From Macrostomum hystrix (lineage: Eukaryota > Platyhelminthes > Macrostomidae), in assembly GCA_950097015.1 (NCBI GenBank), contig CATNEN010000029.1, positions 8,482,001 through 8,546,000 of the forward strand: 64,000 bases of DNA. The letters are read 5' to 3'. The position numbers and the translations under genes are program-made. The notes under the pieces are model-generated. The model was not told the origin of the DNA. It did not search any database and worked only from the letters and a program-made list of their open reading frames with translations. Below, piece after piece: positions 54,701-64,000 of this stretch (position 1 is the stretch's first letter; the number at the start of each line of letters is the position of its first letter).

Positions 54701-56345
54701 CAGTTTAGCAAGAATCTAATGCAGTTTAGCAAGAGTCTAATGCAGTTTAGCAAGAATCTAATTCAGTTTAGCAAGATTCTTTGCAGTTTAGCAAGAATCT
54801 AATGCAGTTTAGCAAGAGTCTAATGCAGTTTAGCAAGAATCTAATGCAGTTTAGCAAGAATCTAATGCAGTTTAGCAAGAATCTAATGCAGTTTAGCAAG
54901 AATCTAATGCAGTTTAGCAAGAATCTAATGCAGTAGAGCAAGACTCTAATGCAGTTTAGCAAGAATCTAATTCAGTTTAGCAAGAGTCTAATGCAGTTTA
55001 GCAAGAATCTAATGCAGTTTAGCAAGAATCTAATGCAGTTTAGCAAGAATCTAATGCAGTTTAGCAAGAATCTAATGCAGTTTAGCAAGAATCTAATGCA
55101 GTTTAGCAAGAATCTAATGCAGTTTAGCAAGAATCTAATGCAGTAGAGCAAGACTCTAATGCAGTTTAGCAAGAATCTAATTCAGTTTAGCAAGAGTCTA
55201 GTGCAGTTTAGCAAGAATCTAATGCAGTAGAGCAAGACTCTAATGCAGTTTAGCAAGAATCTAATTCAGTTTAGCAAGAGTCTAATGCAGTTTAGCAAGA
55301 ATCTAATTCAGTTTAGCAAGAGTCTAATGCAGTTTAGCAAGAGTCTAATGCAGTTTAGCAAGAGTCTAATGCAGTTTAGCAAGAGTCTAATGCAGTTTAG
55401 CAAGAGTCTAATGCAGTTTAGCAAGATTCTTTGCAGTTTAGCAAGAGTCTAATGCAGTTTAGCAAGAGTCTAATGCAGTTTAGCAAGAGTCTAATGCAGT
55501 TTAGCAAGATTCTTTGCAGTTTAGCAAGAATCTAATGCAGTTTAGCAAGAGTCTAATGCAGTTTAGCAAGAATCTAATTCAGTTTAGCAAGATTCTTTGC
55601 AGTTTAGCAAGAATCTAATGCAGTTTAGCAAGAGTCTAATGCAGTTTAGCAAGAATCTAATTCAGTTTAGCAAGATTCTTTGCAGTTTAGCAAGAGTCTA
55701 ATGCAGTTTAGCAAGATTCTTTGCAGTTTAGCAAGAGTCTAATGCAGTTTAGCAAGAGTCTAATGCAGTTTAGCAAGAGTCTAATGCAGTTTAGCAAGAA
55801 TCTAATTCAGTTTAGCAAGAGTCTAATGCAGTTTAGCAAGAGTCTAATGCAGTTTAGCAAGAGTCTAATGCAGTTTAGCAAGAGTCTAATGCAGTTTAGC
55901 AAGAGTCTAATGCAGTTTAGCAAGATTCTTTGCAGTTTAGCAAGAGTCTAATGCAGTTTAGCAAGAGTCTAATGCAGTTTAGCAAGAGTCTAATGCAGTT
56001 TAGCAAGATTCTTTGCAGTTTAGCAAGAATCTAATGCAGTTTAGCAAGAGTCTAATGCAGTTTAGCAAGAATCTAATTCAGTTTAGCAAGATTCTTTGCA
56101 GTTTAGCAAGAATCTAATGCAGTTTAGCAAGAGTCTAATGCAGTTTAGCAAGAATCTAATTCAGTTTAGCAAGATTCTTTGCAGTTTAGCAAGAATCTAA
56201 TGCAGTTTAGCAAGAGTCTAATGCAGTTTAGCAAGAATCTAATTCAGTTTAGCAAGATTCTTTGCAGTTTAGCAAGAATCTAATGCAGTTTAGCAAGAAT
56301 CTAATGCAGTTTAGCAAGAATCTAATGCAGTTTAGCAAGAATCTA
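51745..56345. repeat. 21-bp satellite B, about 4.6 kb, higher-order repeats
   Basis: Roughly 220 units of GCAGTTTAGCAAGAATCTAA plus T, with AAGAGTCTAAT, CTAATTC and AAGACTC variants. It is regularly punctuated by a 19-bp variant AGCAAGATTCTTTGCAGTT. Rare markers such as GCAGTTAAGC recur at 53,075, 53,848 and 54,512 within the same neighbourhood of variants, so blocks of about 660-770 bp have duplicated. It is the largest array in the window and lies in intergenic DNA. Confidence 0.98.
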
Positions 56346-56533
56346 ATCTTTGAAAAGTTGATTGTTGAATTTAATTTACAAACAAGTAAACTAAATTTTT
56401 TGAAGTAACAAAAATATTACTAGCCTTAGAAAGTCAGAACCAACGAGAGTCAGAGCATTCAGTATAATTAGTAACAAAAATATTACGAGCCTACGTGAGT
56501 CAGGACCTACGAGAGCCATGAAGACTACGAGAG
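56346..56533. other. KDM8 3' flank
   Basis: Unique sequence with several GAGAGTCAG/CTACGAGAG fragments. No clear poly(A) signal identified. Confidence 0.4.
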
Positions 56534-59500
56534 TCAGAACCAGAAGCTAACGCTGAGGCTGCAGGAGAGGCTGCGCACGTGGTGCCACCAGCCCGCCGGG
56601 ATGAACAGCATCTCGCCGGGCCCCAGCTTAGCCAGCAGTTCGGTGGCACCCGCAAAGTCGGGGAATTTCTCCAGGTCCGGCTGTTCAACATCGACGCGGC
56701 TGGTGCCGGCGAGCAGGTTGGCGCCACCGACCGGGTACAGGCGATCGGCCTGGTCGGCGGGGTAGAGCCTGACGGCTTTGAAGCCGCGCACCTGGCACAG
56801 CAGATTCGGCCGAGGATCCTGGTGGCAGGGGGAGACGGTGTGAGGCGGCCCGAACCAGCAGTTGATGTCGGGCTCGGAGTCGCCCAAGCAGCAGTAGTCG
56901 GGCACGTCGGTGTCCTTGCCCAGGTCTGGCAGCTGATCCAGCAGGCCGTGCTGAGCCAGGTAGCCGCAGGGCAATATTTCGCAGGCGTGGCGACCGCCGG
57001 CTACGGCCGCAGCGCAGCGGGGCGCTACCAGGCGGCGGTGAAACTCGCCGAACGGCATCAGCTGCTGGCCCCAGTCGTCGTCAGTGTAGCGGGAGCCGAT
57101 TTCGATCTAAATCGGCACGTCACGAAAAAACGTGTACAATAATAGTCTGATCAAACACACAATGTCTGCCGAAATTACAGATCTAAATAGCCGCTGCAAT
57201 AATTCTATCAAATAGTTGGTATTTCTTGAGTGGCACAGCGGTCTAACGCGTTTGCCTCTCACACCAAGGTCCTGAGCTCGAATCAGCGGCGAGGCCACAT
57301 CCATTTTGGGCGCAGCCGCGGAGAGAAGGCTTGGGGGCTCGTCGTGCAATTTACGCCCTTGAGGGCCAACCTCCAAGGCACAGTTAAATGTACACTGCCT
57401 GACGATTAGAAAGTCAGGGCAGATGTACACACCTGTGTGAGCGTATGCCTGCGTACAGTATCTGAGTGCCTGTGCTCAAGAGTCAGTGAAATGGGCAGAA
57501 TTGCCACCTCGCTGGCTGCGGGTCTAGTGTCACCAAATGATGTGCCACTGCCTGCAGCCCCACTGCAATTATTATTATTTTATTATGACTTTATGCAGTC
57601 TGTGGTGCGTCAAGCACCTGGTACATGGCCTTATTCAGCCAATGCCAAGCTCAGCAGAGGGTCTCACCGGAACTGTTCGGTAGCCCCAGTGGTCCAGCAA
57701 GTACTGCCAGCTCCAGCGCTGCATAGCGGGCCAGTGGTCCATGGCGCCGCACACAATGACCGGCTCAGTGAGGCTGACGAACTGCTCCAGCGAGGGTCGC
57801 GTAAGACGAGCCACCGATCGGCCGTTGGCCGGCCCGGCTGCTGAAGGCCAAGAATCGTCGGCATTTTCCAGTGCGGCGGAGCAGATGCAAGGCTGGCAGG
57901 CAGGCGGCGCGGGCAGTCGGACGTGCAGGCGTTCTGCTAGGCCGGCCAGCCCCTGCAGCGGGTGGCCCAGAAGGAGTCCGCGGTCGCAGACAGCCAGGAG
58001 GTCTCGCAGGCGCGCTTCGTCAAGCTGAGAAGCGAGCTGGCCGAGCCAGGCGGCCATGAAGGCCAGGCGGGCGTACAGTCGGCGCCAGAACATCGGAGTG
58101 TCCTTCCAGTGGCCGCTGTGCAGCCGGTTCCAGGCCAGCTCCTGCAGCCGTTGACAATCGCCGGACAGTGTCTGCTTATTGTCGTCATCATCGGCTACAG
58201 GCGCCGACGCTGCAGCACCGAATCGGTTGAACAGTCCGTAGAATTCGTGCAGCGCAAGCGGTGCCACATCGGCGTCGGACGATGGAAAGTCGACACAGCT
58301 GGACAGGAAAGTCTCCAACAGCTGGTCTGGCTGGAATGGAGAAAGGTCACAGTTTCGAATCTCAGCCTAAGTAAGGGGATACTATTTGTGCCTTTGAGCA
58401 CCCCAGTGCTTCAGTTCATCCAGCTGTAAAATGTGTACCGTTAGCGTCTGAGTGTGGCGGCCACCCCAGTCCGCGGACTGTACAGATATGTACATCTCTG
58501 GAGCGCTTCGCAATATTCTATGCAGAAAAATAAATCTGGGACTACCAAAATCAGGTAAGTGGTCTCAGATAAGAGTATACTCATACTCAAGTCAGCTAAA
58601 ATGCAAAACTAAACTTTCAGTCAAGATTTGGGGAAAACTTCTGTGGTTTTTATCACTAACCTATCCCACACTACTACAAGTAGGGTAGTAGGGTACTTTT
58701 ATGAGCAACGAGCTACATCATATTTGAAAACACAATCTAAGCACAACATATTTTTCCACCTCTTTTAGTTGCAATAAAATAATTATTTAAGACACATGGA
58801 CATGAAAGAAAGCCTTGCCGTCAGATTTCTAGGAAATTATATGAAAATAACAAATAACGAAAACATTATTATTTTTATTTAAATTAATTTAATCACAATA
58901 CAAAAACAGGTTCAAATTATTTTTTTAAGCGGAGAATTTCTAAAAAATATGATAGCTCTCGAAATGTTGACAAACACATTTTTTGTAATCGTTAATCATT
59001 TTTATTAAAAACCGGCGAGGAGTCCCGCGTATGACCCCCGAGTCATGCGTATGACCCCCGAGTCATGCGTATGACCTCCGAGCCATGCGTATGACCTCCG
59101 AGCCATGCGTATGACCTCCGAGTAATGCGTATGACCTTCGAGTCCCGCGTATGACCTCCGAGTTCGTCGCATGACCTCCGATTCATGCGCATGACCTCGG
59201 AGTCCCGGGTATGACCCCCGAGTCCCGCTTATGACCCCCGAGTCCCGCTTATAACCTCCGAGTCCCGGGGTCGCGGGTATGACCTCCGAGTCCTAGATGG
59301 GACCCCTGAGTCCTGGTAGATGATTCTGACATGGCTGATTGAATTGCACAAAAGCATTAGGCATCAAAATAAAGGATTTTAAAATATGAATTTAGATAAA
59401 AAATTTAGGTCTGAAAATTATTCTGACTGACATCAATTGAATGCAAAAATATGCACACGTGAATTAATTCGAGTTTAAAATGCATTTTTTGTAAATCTGA

Positions 59501-59838
59501 ACTAGAAAAGTTGAAGAAAAATCTATAAATATTATCGATTCGCCGTCGAAAATGAGTAAATCTAAAACATGTGTGAAAGAGGTAATAAAATTTGGACAGT
59601 GATTATGATTAGGAAACACAAAAGTAGTCGGCACATATTCGAAAAATCTAAATAACATCTCGGACTGAAAACAATAGGCAATCGAAATTTGTCCGATTTA
59701 GCAAAAGAAGAAAACCGGATGGAAAAAAAGTTATTTTGTTAACACTTGCGATCGACTTTTTTTCAACTCACGCCGAAAGCAACCTCGAAATGGCTGGGCA
59801 AAGCGTCGAATGCCTCTCGCTGACAGCGGGCAAGTGCT
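56534..59838 (-). CDS. KDM8: JmjC-domain oxygenase of the KDM8/JMJD5 type, 5' end incomplete
   Basis: Exons 59838-59772, 58330-57668 and 57106-56534, in phase, giving about 434 residues. The vertebrate protein has about 416, so little is missing. JMJD5 is a Fe(II)/2-oxoglutarate oxygenase, studied as an arginyl hydroxylase and proposed histone-tail enzyme. The helical N-terminal region has LQELAWNRLHSGHW and CDRGLLLGHPLQGLAGLAER. The JmjC part has YRTVPIEIGSRYTDDDW, CGYLAQHGLLDQLPDL, PDYCCLGDSEPDINCWFGPP, the iron-binding HxD in SPCHQDP, QVRGFKAVRLYP, VDVEQPDLEKFPDF, and the distal His in PAGWWHHVR, ending SVSFWF. The most 5' exon I can see has no ATG and begins in mid-codon. A tiny upstream exon or a leader-supplied start is needed. 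SINE and 20-bp arrays lie in the introns. Confidence 0.93.
57223..57590 (+). mobile_element. SINE family A, KDM8 intron
   Basis: Full-length copy with head GAGTGGCACAGCGGTCTAAC, body, hairpin and an (ATT)n tail at about 57,569-57,583. It is antisense to KDM8. Confidence 0.9.
58331..59010. other. KDM8 intron, unique part
   Basis: AT-rich sequence with no recognised feature. Confidence 0.45.
59015..59310. repeat. 20-bp minisatellite, KDM8 intron
   Basis: About 14 diverged units of GCGTATGACCTCCGAGTCAT. Confidence 0.93.
59311..59771. other. KDM8 intron, unique AT-rich part
   Basis: No gene or repeat recognised between the 20-bp array and the upstream KDM8 exon. Confidence 0.4.
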
Positions 59839-59874
59839 CTGCAATGAGAAATGTGAGACTCAGAATTATTCTAA

Positions 59875-60212
59875 CATCGTGTATGACTTCTGAGTCCTCA
59901 GTGTGACTCTTGAGTCCTCAGTGTGACTCTTGAGTCCTCAGTGTGACTCTTGAGTCCTCAGTGTGACTCTTGAGTCCTCAGTGTGACTCTTGAGTCCTCA
60001 GTGTGACTCTCGAGTCCTCAGTGTGACTCTTGAGTCCTCAGTGTGACTCTTGAGTCTTCAGTGTGACTCTTGAGTCCTCAGTGTGACTCTTGAGTCCTCA
60101 GTGTGACTCTTGAGTCCTCAGTGTGACTTCTGAGTCCTCAGTGTGACTTTTGAGTCCTCAGTGTGACTCTTGAGTCCTCAGTGTGACTCTTGAGTCCTCA
60201 TGTATGACCTCA
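59875..60212. repeat. 20-bp minisatellite upstream of KDM8 exon
   Basis: About 16 nearly identical units of GAGTCCTCAGTGTGACTCTT. Shares GAGTC and TGAC spacing with the array at 59,015-59,310, so the two 20-bp arrays may be related. Confidence 0.95.
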
Positions 60213-60437
60213 GAGAGTTTTAAGTTTTTTAACTCTGAGTCCCTAGTGTGGGAATTTTTGCGCAATCATAATTATTACGATGAAAAAAAAATTGTTTTAA
60301 AATTAGAAAATGAATTTCTAAACAAATAAATCACGTAATCGATAATCGATCATTTGTAGCGGGTGCAGTTACAAGCTACTTAGCATCCTGGCATCAGGCC
60401 ACTTATCAGGCGCCAAATTATCTTACTCAAATTCAGC

Positions 60438-63400
60438 TCAAAATGCCGCGGCTACAATGGGCAACAGCCGCGGTGCAGTGTGCGAGCGAAGGCTGCAGCC
60501 AAAGCAGAACCCTGAAATAAATTTTCATCTAAGTTTAGCTGAGTTCAGGGGGTCAGTGGCAGAGCGGTCAACGCGTTTGCCTCTCGCATTAACTTTCCTG
60601 AGCTCGATTCCGCGGCGAGGCCACATTCATTTGAGGCGCAACCGTGAAAAGAATGCAGGGTTTTGTCGTGCAATTGACGCCCTTGTGGGCGAACCTCCAA
60701 GGTACAGTGGAAGTGCACACTGCCGGACGATGAGAAAGTCAGGGCAGATGTACACACCTGGGTGAGCGTGCTTTTTAACAAAAGCAGCCGTCTTTGAGAT
60801 GCCGATCTGGTGCTGTTGTTGAAGGTCTCCGTGGTCGCCGCCGATGCTCCAGACGGGCGATGAAGGGGACCCTGGTGACTGGGATGCTGAGAACAAAGGT
60901 CCCAGCGACTGATTGACCTAGTGGGTGTGTACCTTTTATTTCAAAATCAAGATCTTACCTTAGGACGCTCATTATCATGTTCATCACCATCTTCATCGGG
61001 CTCCATCGGCTGAATGTCAGCGGCAATGGTAGTTTCTCTAGGCTGATTACTGAAACAGAAAAAAATGTTTTTTTACTAAAACCAGTAACAAAGTGATCTT
61101 AGGCCGATATATATAAACATATATATCTATTTAACTTACTGAGAAGTTTGCATCAAATTCTCAGAATAACCAATTGCTTCTCTAGGGTCAGAAGACTCGA
61201 CTACAGAACGTGTTGCAGAATATCTTACTGACGAATGACCACTGCAGGATGCTGTAATATGGACACTGCTTGAATTATCTTCCAATGATGCCTCTCTACT
61301 ATGTTCTTTGCTTGTGGATCGTAAGTGATCTCCACACGGGTGCTCAGTAGACCCTTTTATTGTCGGATTGTCGAGTATGGTCTTATCATTTGTAGTCAGA
61401 CGAGAACTGACACTGCACCTTTTGTGACACGCAGGTATATCATTCTCCATATCTTCAGGACAGTTCTCGGAGTTATTGTTAAGATAAGTTCCTAATTTCA
61501 AGTCTTTGGCTCTCACGAAATCATTCGCCTCATCAGTGCCGGAGTCATTCAACTCATCAGCTCTCACGGAATCATTCGCCTCATCAGTGCCGGAGTCCTT
61601 CAACTCATCAGCTCTCACGGAATCATTCGCCTCATCAGTGCTGGAGTCCTTCAACTCATCAGCTCTCACGGAATCATTCGCCTCATCAGTGCCGGAGTCC
61701 TTCAACTCATCAGCTCTCACGGAATCATTCGCCTCATCAGTGCCGGAGTCCTTCAACTCATCTGCTCTCACGAAATCATTCGCCTCATCAGTGCCGGAGT
61801 CCTTCAACTCATCAGCTCTCACGGAATCATTCGCCTCACCAGTGCCGGAGTCCTTCAACTCATCAGCTCTCACGGAATCATTCGCCTCATCAGTGCCGGA
61901 GTCCTTCAACTCATCAGCTCTCACGGAATCATTCGCCTCATCAGTGCCGGAGTCCTTCAACTCATCAGCTCTCACGGAATCATTCGCCTCATCAGTGCCG
62001 GAGTCCTTCAACTCATCAGCTCTCACGGAATCATTCGCCTCATCAGTGCTGGAGTCCTTCAACTCATCAGCTCTCACGGAATCATTCGCCTCATCAGTGC
62101 CGGAGTCCTTCAACTCATCTGCTCTCACGAAATCATTCGCCTCATCAGTGCCGGAGTCCTTTAACTCATCAGCTCTCACGGAATCATTCGCCTCATCAGT
62201 GCCGGAGTCCTTCAACTCATCAGCTCTCACGGAATCATTCGCCTCATCAGTGCCGGAGTCCTTCAACTCATCAGCTCTCACGGAATCATTCGCCTCACCA
62301 GTGCCGGAGTCCTTCAACTCATCAGCTCTCACGGAATCATTCGCCTCATCAGTGCCGGAGTCCTTCAACTCATCAGCTCTCACGGAATCATTCGCCTCAT
62401 CAGTGCTGGAGTCCTTCAACTCATCAGCTCTCACGGAATCATTCGCCTCATCAGTGCTGGAGTCCTTCAACTCATCAGCTCTCACGGAATCATTCGCCTC
62501 ATCAGTGCCGGAGTCCTTCAACTCATCAGCTCTCACGGAATCATTCGCCTCATCAGTGCCGGAGTCCTTCAACTCATCAGCTCTCACGGAATCATTCGCC
62601 TCATCAGTGCTGGAGTCCTTCAACTCATCAGCTCTCACGGAATCATTCGCCTCATCAGTGCCGGAGTCCTTCAACTCATCAGCTCTCACGGAATCATTCG
62701 CCTCATCGGTGCCGGAGTCCTTCAACTCATCAGCTCTCACGGAATCATTCGCCTCATCAGTGCCGGAGTCCTTCAACTCATCAGCTCTCACGGAAACATT
62801 CGCCTCACCAGTGCCGGAGTCCTTCAACTCATCAGCTCTCACGGAATCATTCGCCTCATCAGTGCCGGAGTCCTTCAACTCATCAGCTCTCACGGAATCA
62901 TTCGCCTCATCAGTGCCGGAGTCCTTCAACTCATCAGCTCTCACGGAATCATTCGCCTCATCAGTGCCGGAGTCCTTCAACTCATCAGCTCTCACGGAAT
63001 CATTCGCCTCATCAGTGCCGGAGTCCTTCAACTCATCAGCTCTCACGGAATCATTCGCCTCATCAGTGCTGGAGTCCTTCAACTCATCAGCTCTCACGGA
63101 ATCATTCGCCTCATCAGTGCCGGAGTCCTTCAACTCATCAGCTCTCACGGAATCATTCGCCTCATCAGTGCCGGAGTCCTTCAACTCATCAGCTCTCACG
63201 GAATCATTCGCCTCATCAGTGCTGGAGTCCTTCAACTCATCAGCTCTCACGGAATCATTCGCCTCATCAGTGCCGGAGTCCTTCAACTCATCAGCTCTCA
63301 CGGAATCATTCGCCTCACCAGTGCCGGAGTCCTTCAACTCATCAGCTCTCACGGAATCATTCGCCTCATCAGTGCTGGAGTCCTTCAACTTATCAGCTCT

Positions 63401-64000
63401 CACGGAGTAATTCATATCTGACACGGACTCCCTTAAATCTGTCACGGAGTAACTTTCATTATCTGTCCCTGACTCCTTCGATTCCTGAGTTCTAATGGTA
63501 TCACTCGGATCATATTTCTGGAGCTCCTTTGGTCCCTCGGTTTTCAAGGAATAGTTCGCGTCATCTCTCAGAAGCTCTTTTGAGAAATCTGGTCTCACGG
63601 ATTCATTCGCCTCGTCCGTCACGAACTCCATCGGGTCATCTGCTCTCACAAACTCCATCGGGTCATCTGCTCTCACGAACTCCATCGGGTCATCTGCTCT
63701 CACGGACTCCATCGGGTCATCTGCTCTCATAAATTCCTTCGGGTCATCTGCTCTCATGGATTCATTCGCCTCATCCGTCGCGAGCTCTGCTTTCACTAAC
63801 TCTTTCGGGTCATCTGTTTTCACGTAGTGCTTTGAGTCATCTGTCCTCACAGAACCAACATATAACACGTCCTTACTGGCGAAGTCTTTTGTTTCCATAT
63901 TTGGTTCAGTACATTGTGTTGAATTATCTATCACGGAATATTTTTCTTTTTCTTTCCATGCATTTTCCAGTTCTATCTTAGTAAAATAACTATTAATAGT
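60438..64000 (-). CDS. unrecognised acidic protein with about 37 tandem 17-residue repeats (5' partial)
   Basis: Exons: a large one running off the window edge and ending at 61140, then 61049-60959, 60917-60758 and probably 60511-60438, with consistent phases. The large exon is open to position 64,000, so the start is outside the window. The only in-frame ATG near the top, at Met in PNMETKDF, need not be the start. Residues first show loose repeats (RADDPMEFV type), then about 37 near-identical copies of the 17-mer DSVRADELKDSGTDEAN. After a non-repeat segment come EPDEDGDEHDNERPK, a Ser/Pro-rich region and a short end. The repeat is highly acidic and should be disordered. I recognise no family. 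Degenerate in-frame units at the edge and clean splicing out of the array argue that the minus strand is the coding one. Confidence 0.72.
60549..60765 (+). mobile_element. SINE family A, 3'-truncated, at an exon boundary
   Basis: Head GTGGCAGAGCGGTCAACGCG, body and hairpin are present. It stops just past CACACCTG, and the adjoining bases belong to an exon of the minus-strand repeat-protein gene. Confidence 0.85.
61500..63410 (-). repeat. 51-bp coding minisatellite
   Basis: About 37 units of 51 bp (17 codons). Differences are few and recur: GGC/AGC giving SGT or SST, GAT/GGT giving TDEAN or TGEAN, and TCC/TTC giving DSV or DFV. Low divergence indicates recent homogenisation. No unit carries a frameshift or stop. 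Confidence 0.97.

Noticed and set aside
52432-55951. Hydrophobic LLNCIRF-type repeats suggesting membrane proteins
   Set aside because: They are translations of the 21-bp satellite. Frames are cut repeatedly by the 19-bp variant.
61506-63410. Plus-strand 634-codon Ser/Phe-rich frame
   Set aside because: It is the complement of the coding array. The minus strand has flanking unique coding sequence and splice phases, and the plus strand has neither.

Overview
This window is animal nuclear DNA. The genes are split by GT-AG introns, and all six recognisable ones are conserved metazoan genes. They sit among tRNA-derived SINEs, one nearly full-length LINE and a very large amount of tandem repeat. 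Nothing in the sequence names the species. A compact, minisatellite-rich invertebrate such as a free-living flatworm is plausible, but that is inference. I rebuilt each gene by joining exons at splice sites and checking that codon phase held across every junction. Layout: (1) 2,822-17,565, minus strand: a TM9SF2-type nonaspanin in six exons. It carries three separate single-base insertions that break the frame. Intron 5 holds a 2.6 kb array of 29-bp units, and intron 4 holds another 29-bp array split by a LINE at 6,711-12,794. (2) 19,173-27,807, minus: calcium/calmodulin-dependent protein kinase I in seven exons, with several intronic minisatellites. (3) 28,666-30,651: two unrecognised small ORFs, one on each strand. 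(4) 31,045-41,743, plus: a RYK/Derailed-type Wnt co-receptor pseudokinase in eleven exons with ten or more different intronic arrays. One intron also contains a degenerate hammerhead-ribozyme-like fold inside a long inverted repeat. (5) 43,082-44,772, minus: purine nucleoside phosphorylase. (6) 48,014-49,960, minus: a secreted CAP-EGF-ShK protein. (7) 50,515-56,345: two adjacent 21-bp satellites, the second about 4.6 kb with higher-order structure. (8) 56,534-59,838, minus: a KDM8/JMJD5-type JmjC protein. (9) 60,438-64,000, minus: the 3' part of an unrecognised acidic protein containing about 37 copies of a 17-residue repeat encoded by a 51-bp coding minisatellite. The genes do not form a pathway or operon. 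What they share is that almost every intron longer than a few hundred bases carries its own private minisatellite, with unit lengths of about 14-43 bp and unrelated sequences. SINE family A (ten copies, Ser/Leu-tRNA-like head, strong internal hairpin) and a looser family B (five copies) are interspersed, and in two places a mobile element has landed inside an older tandem array.
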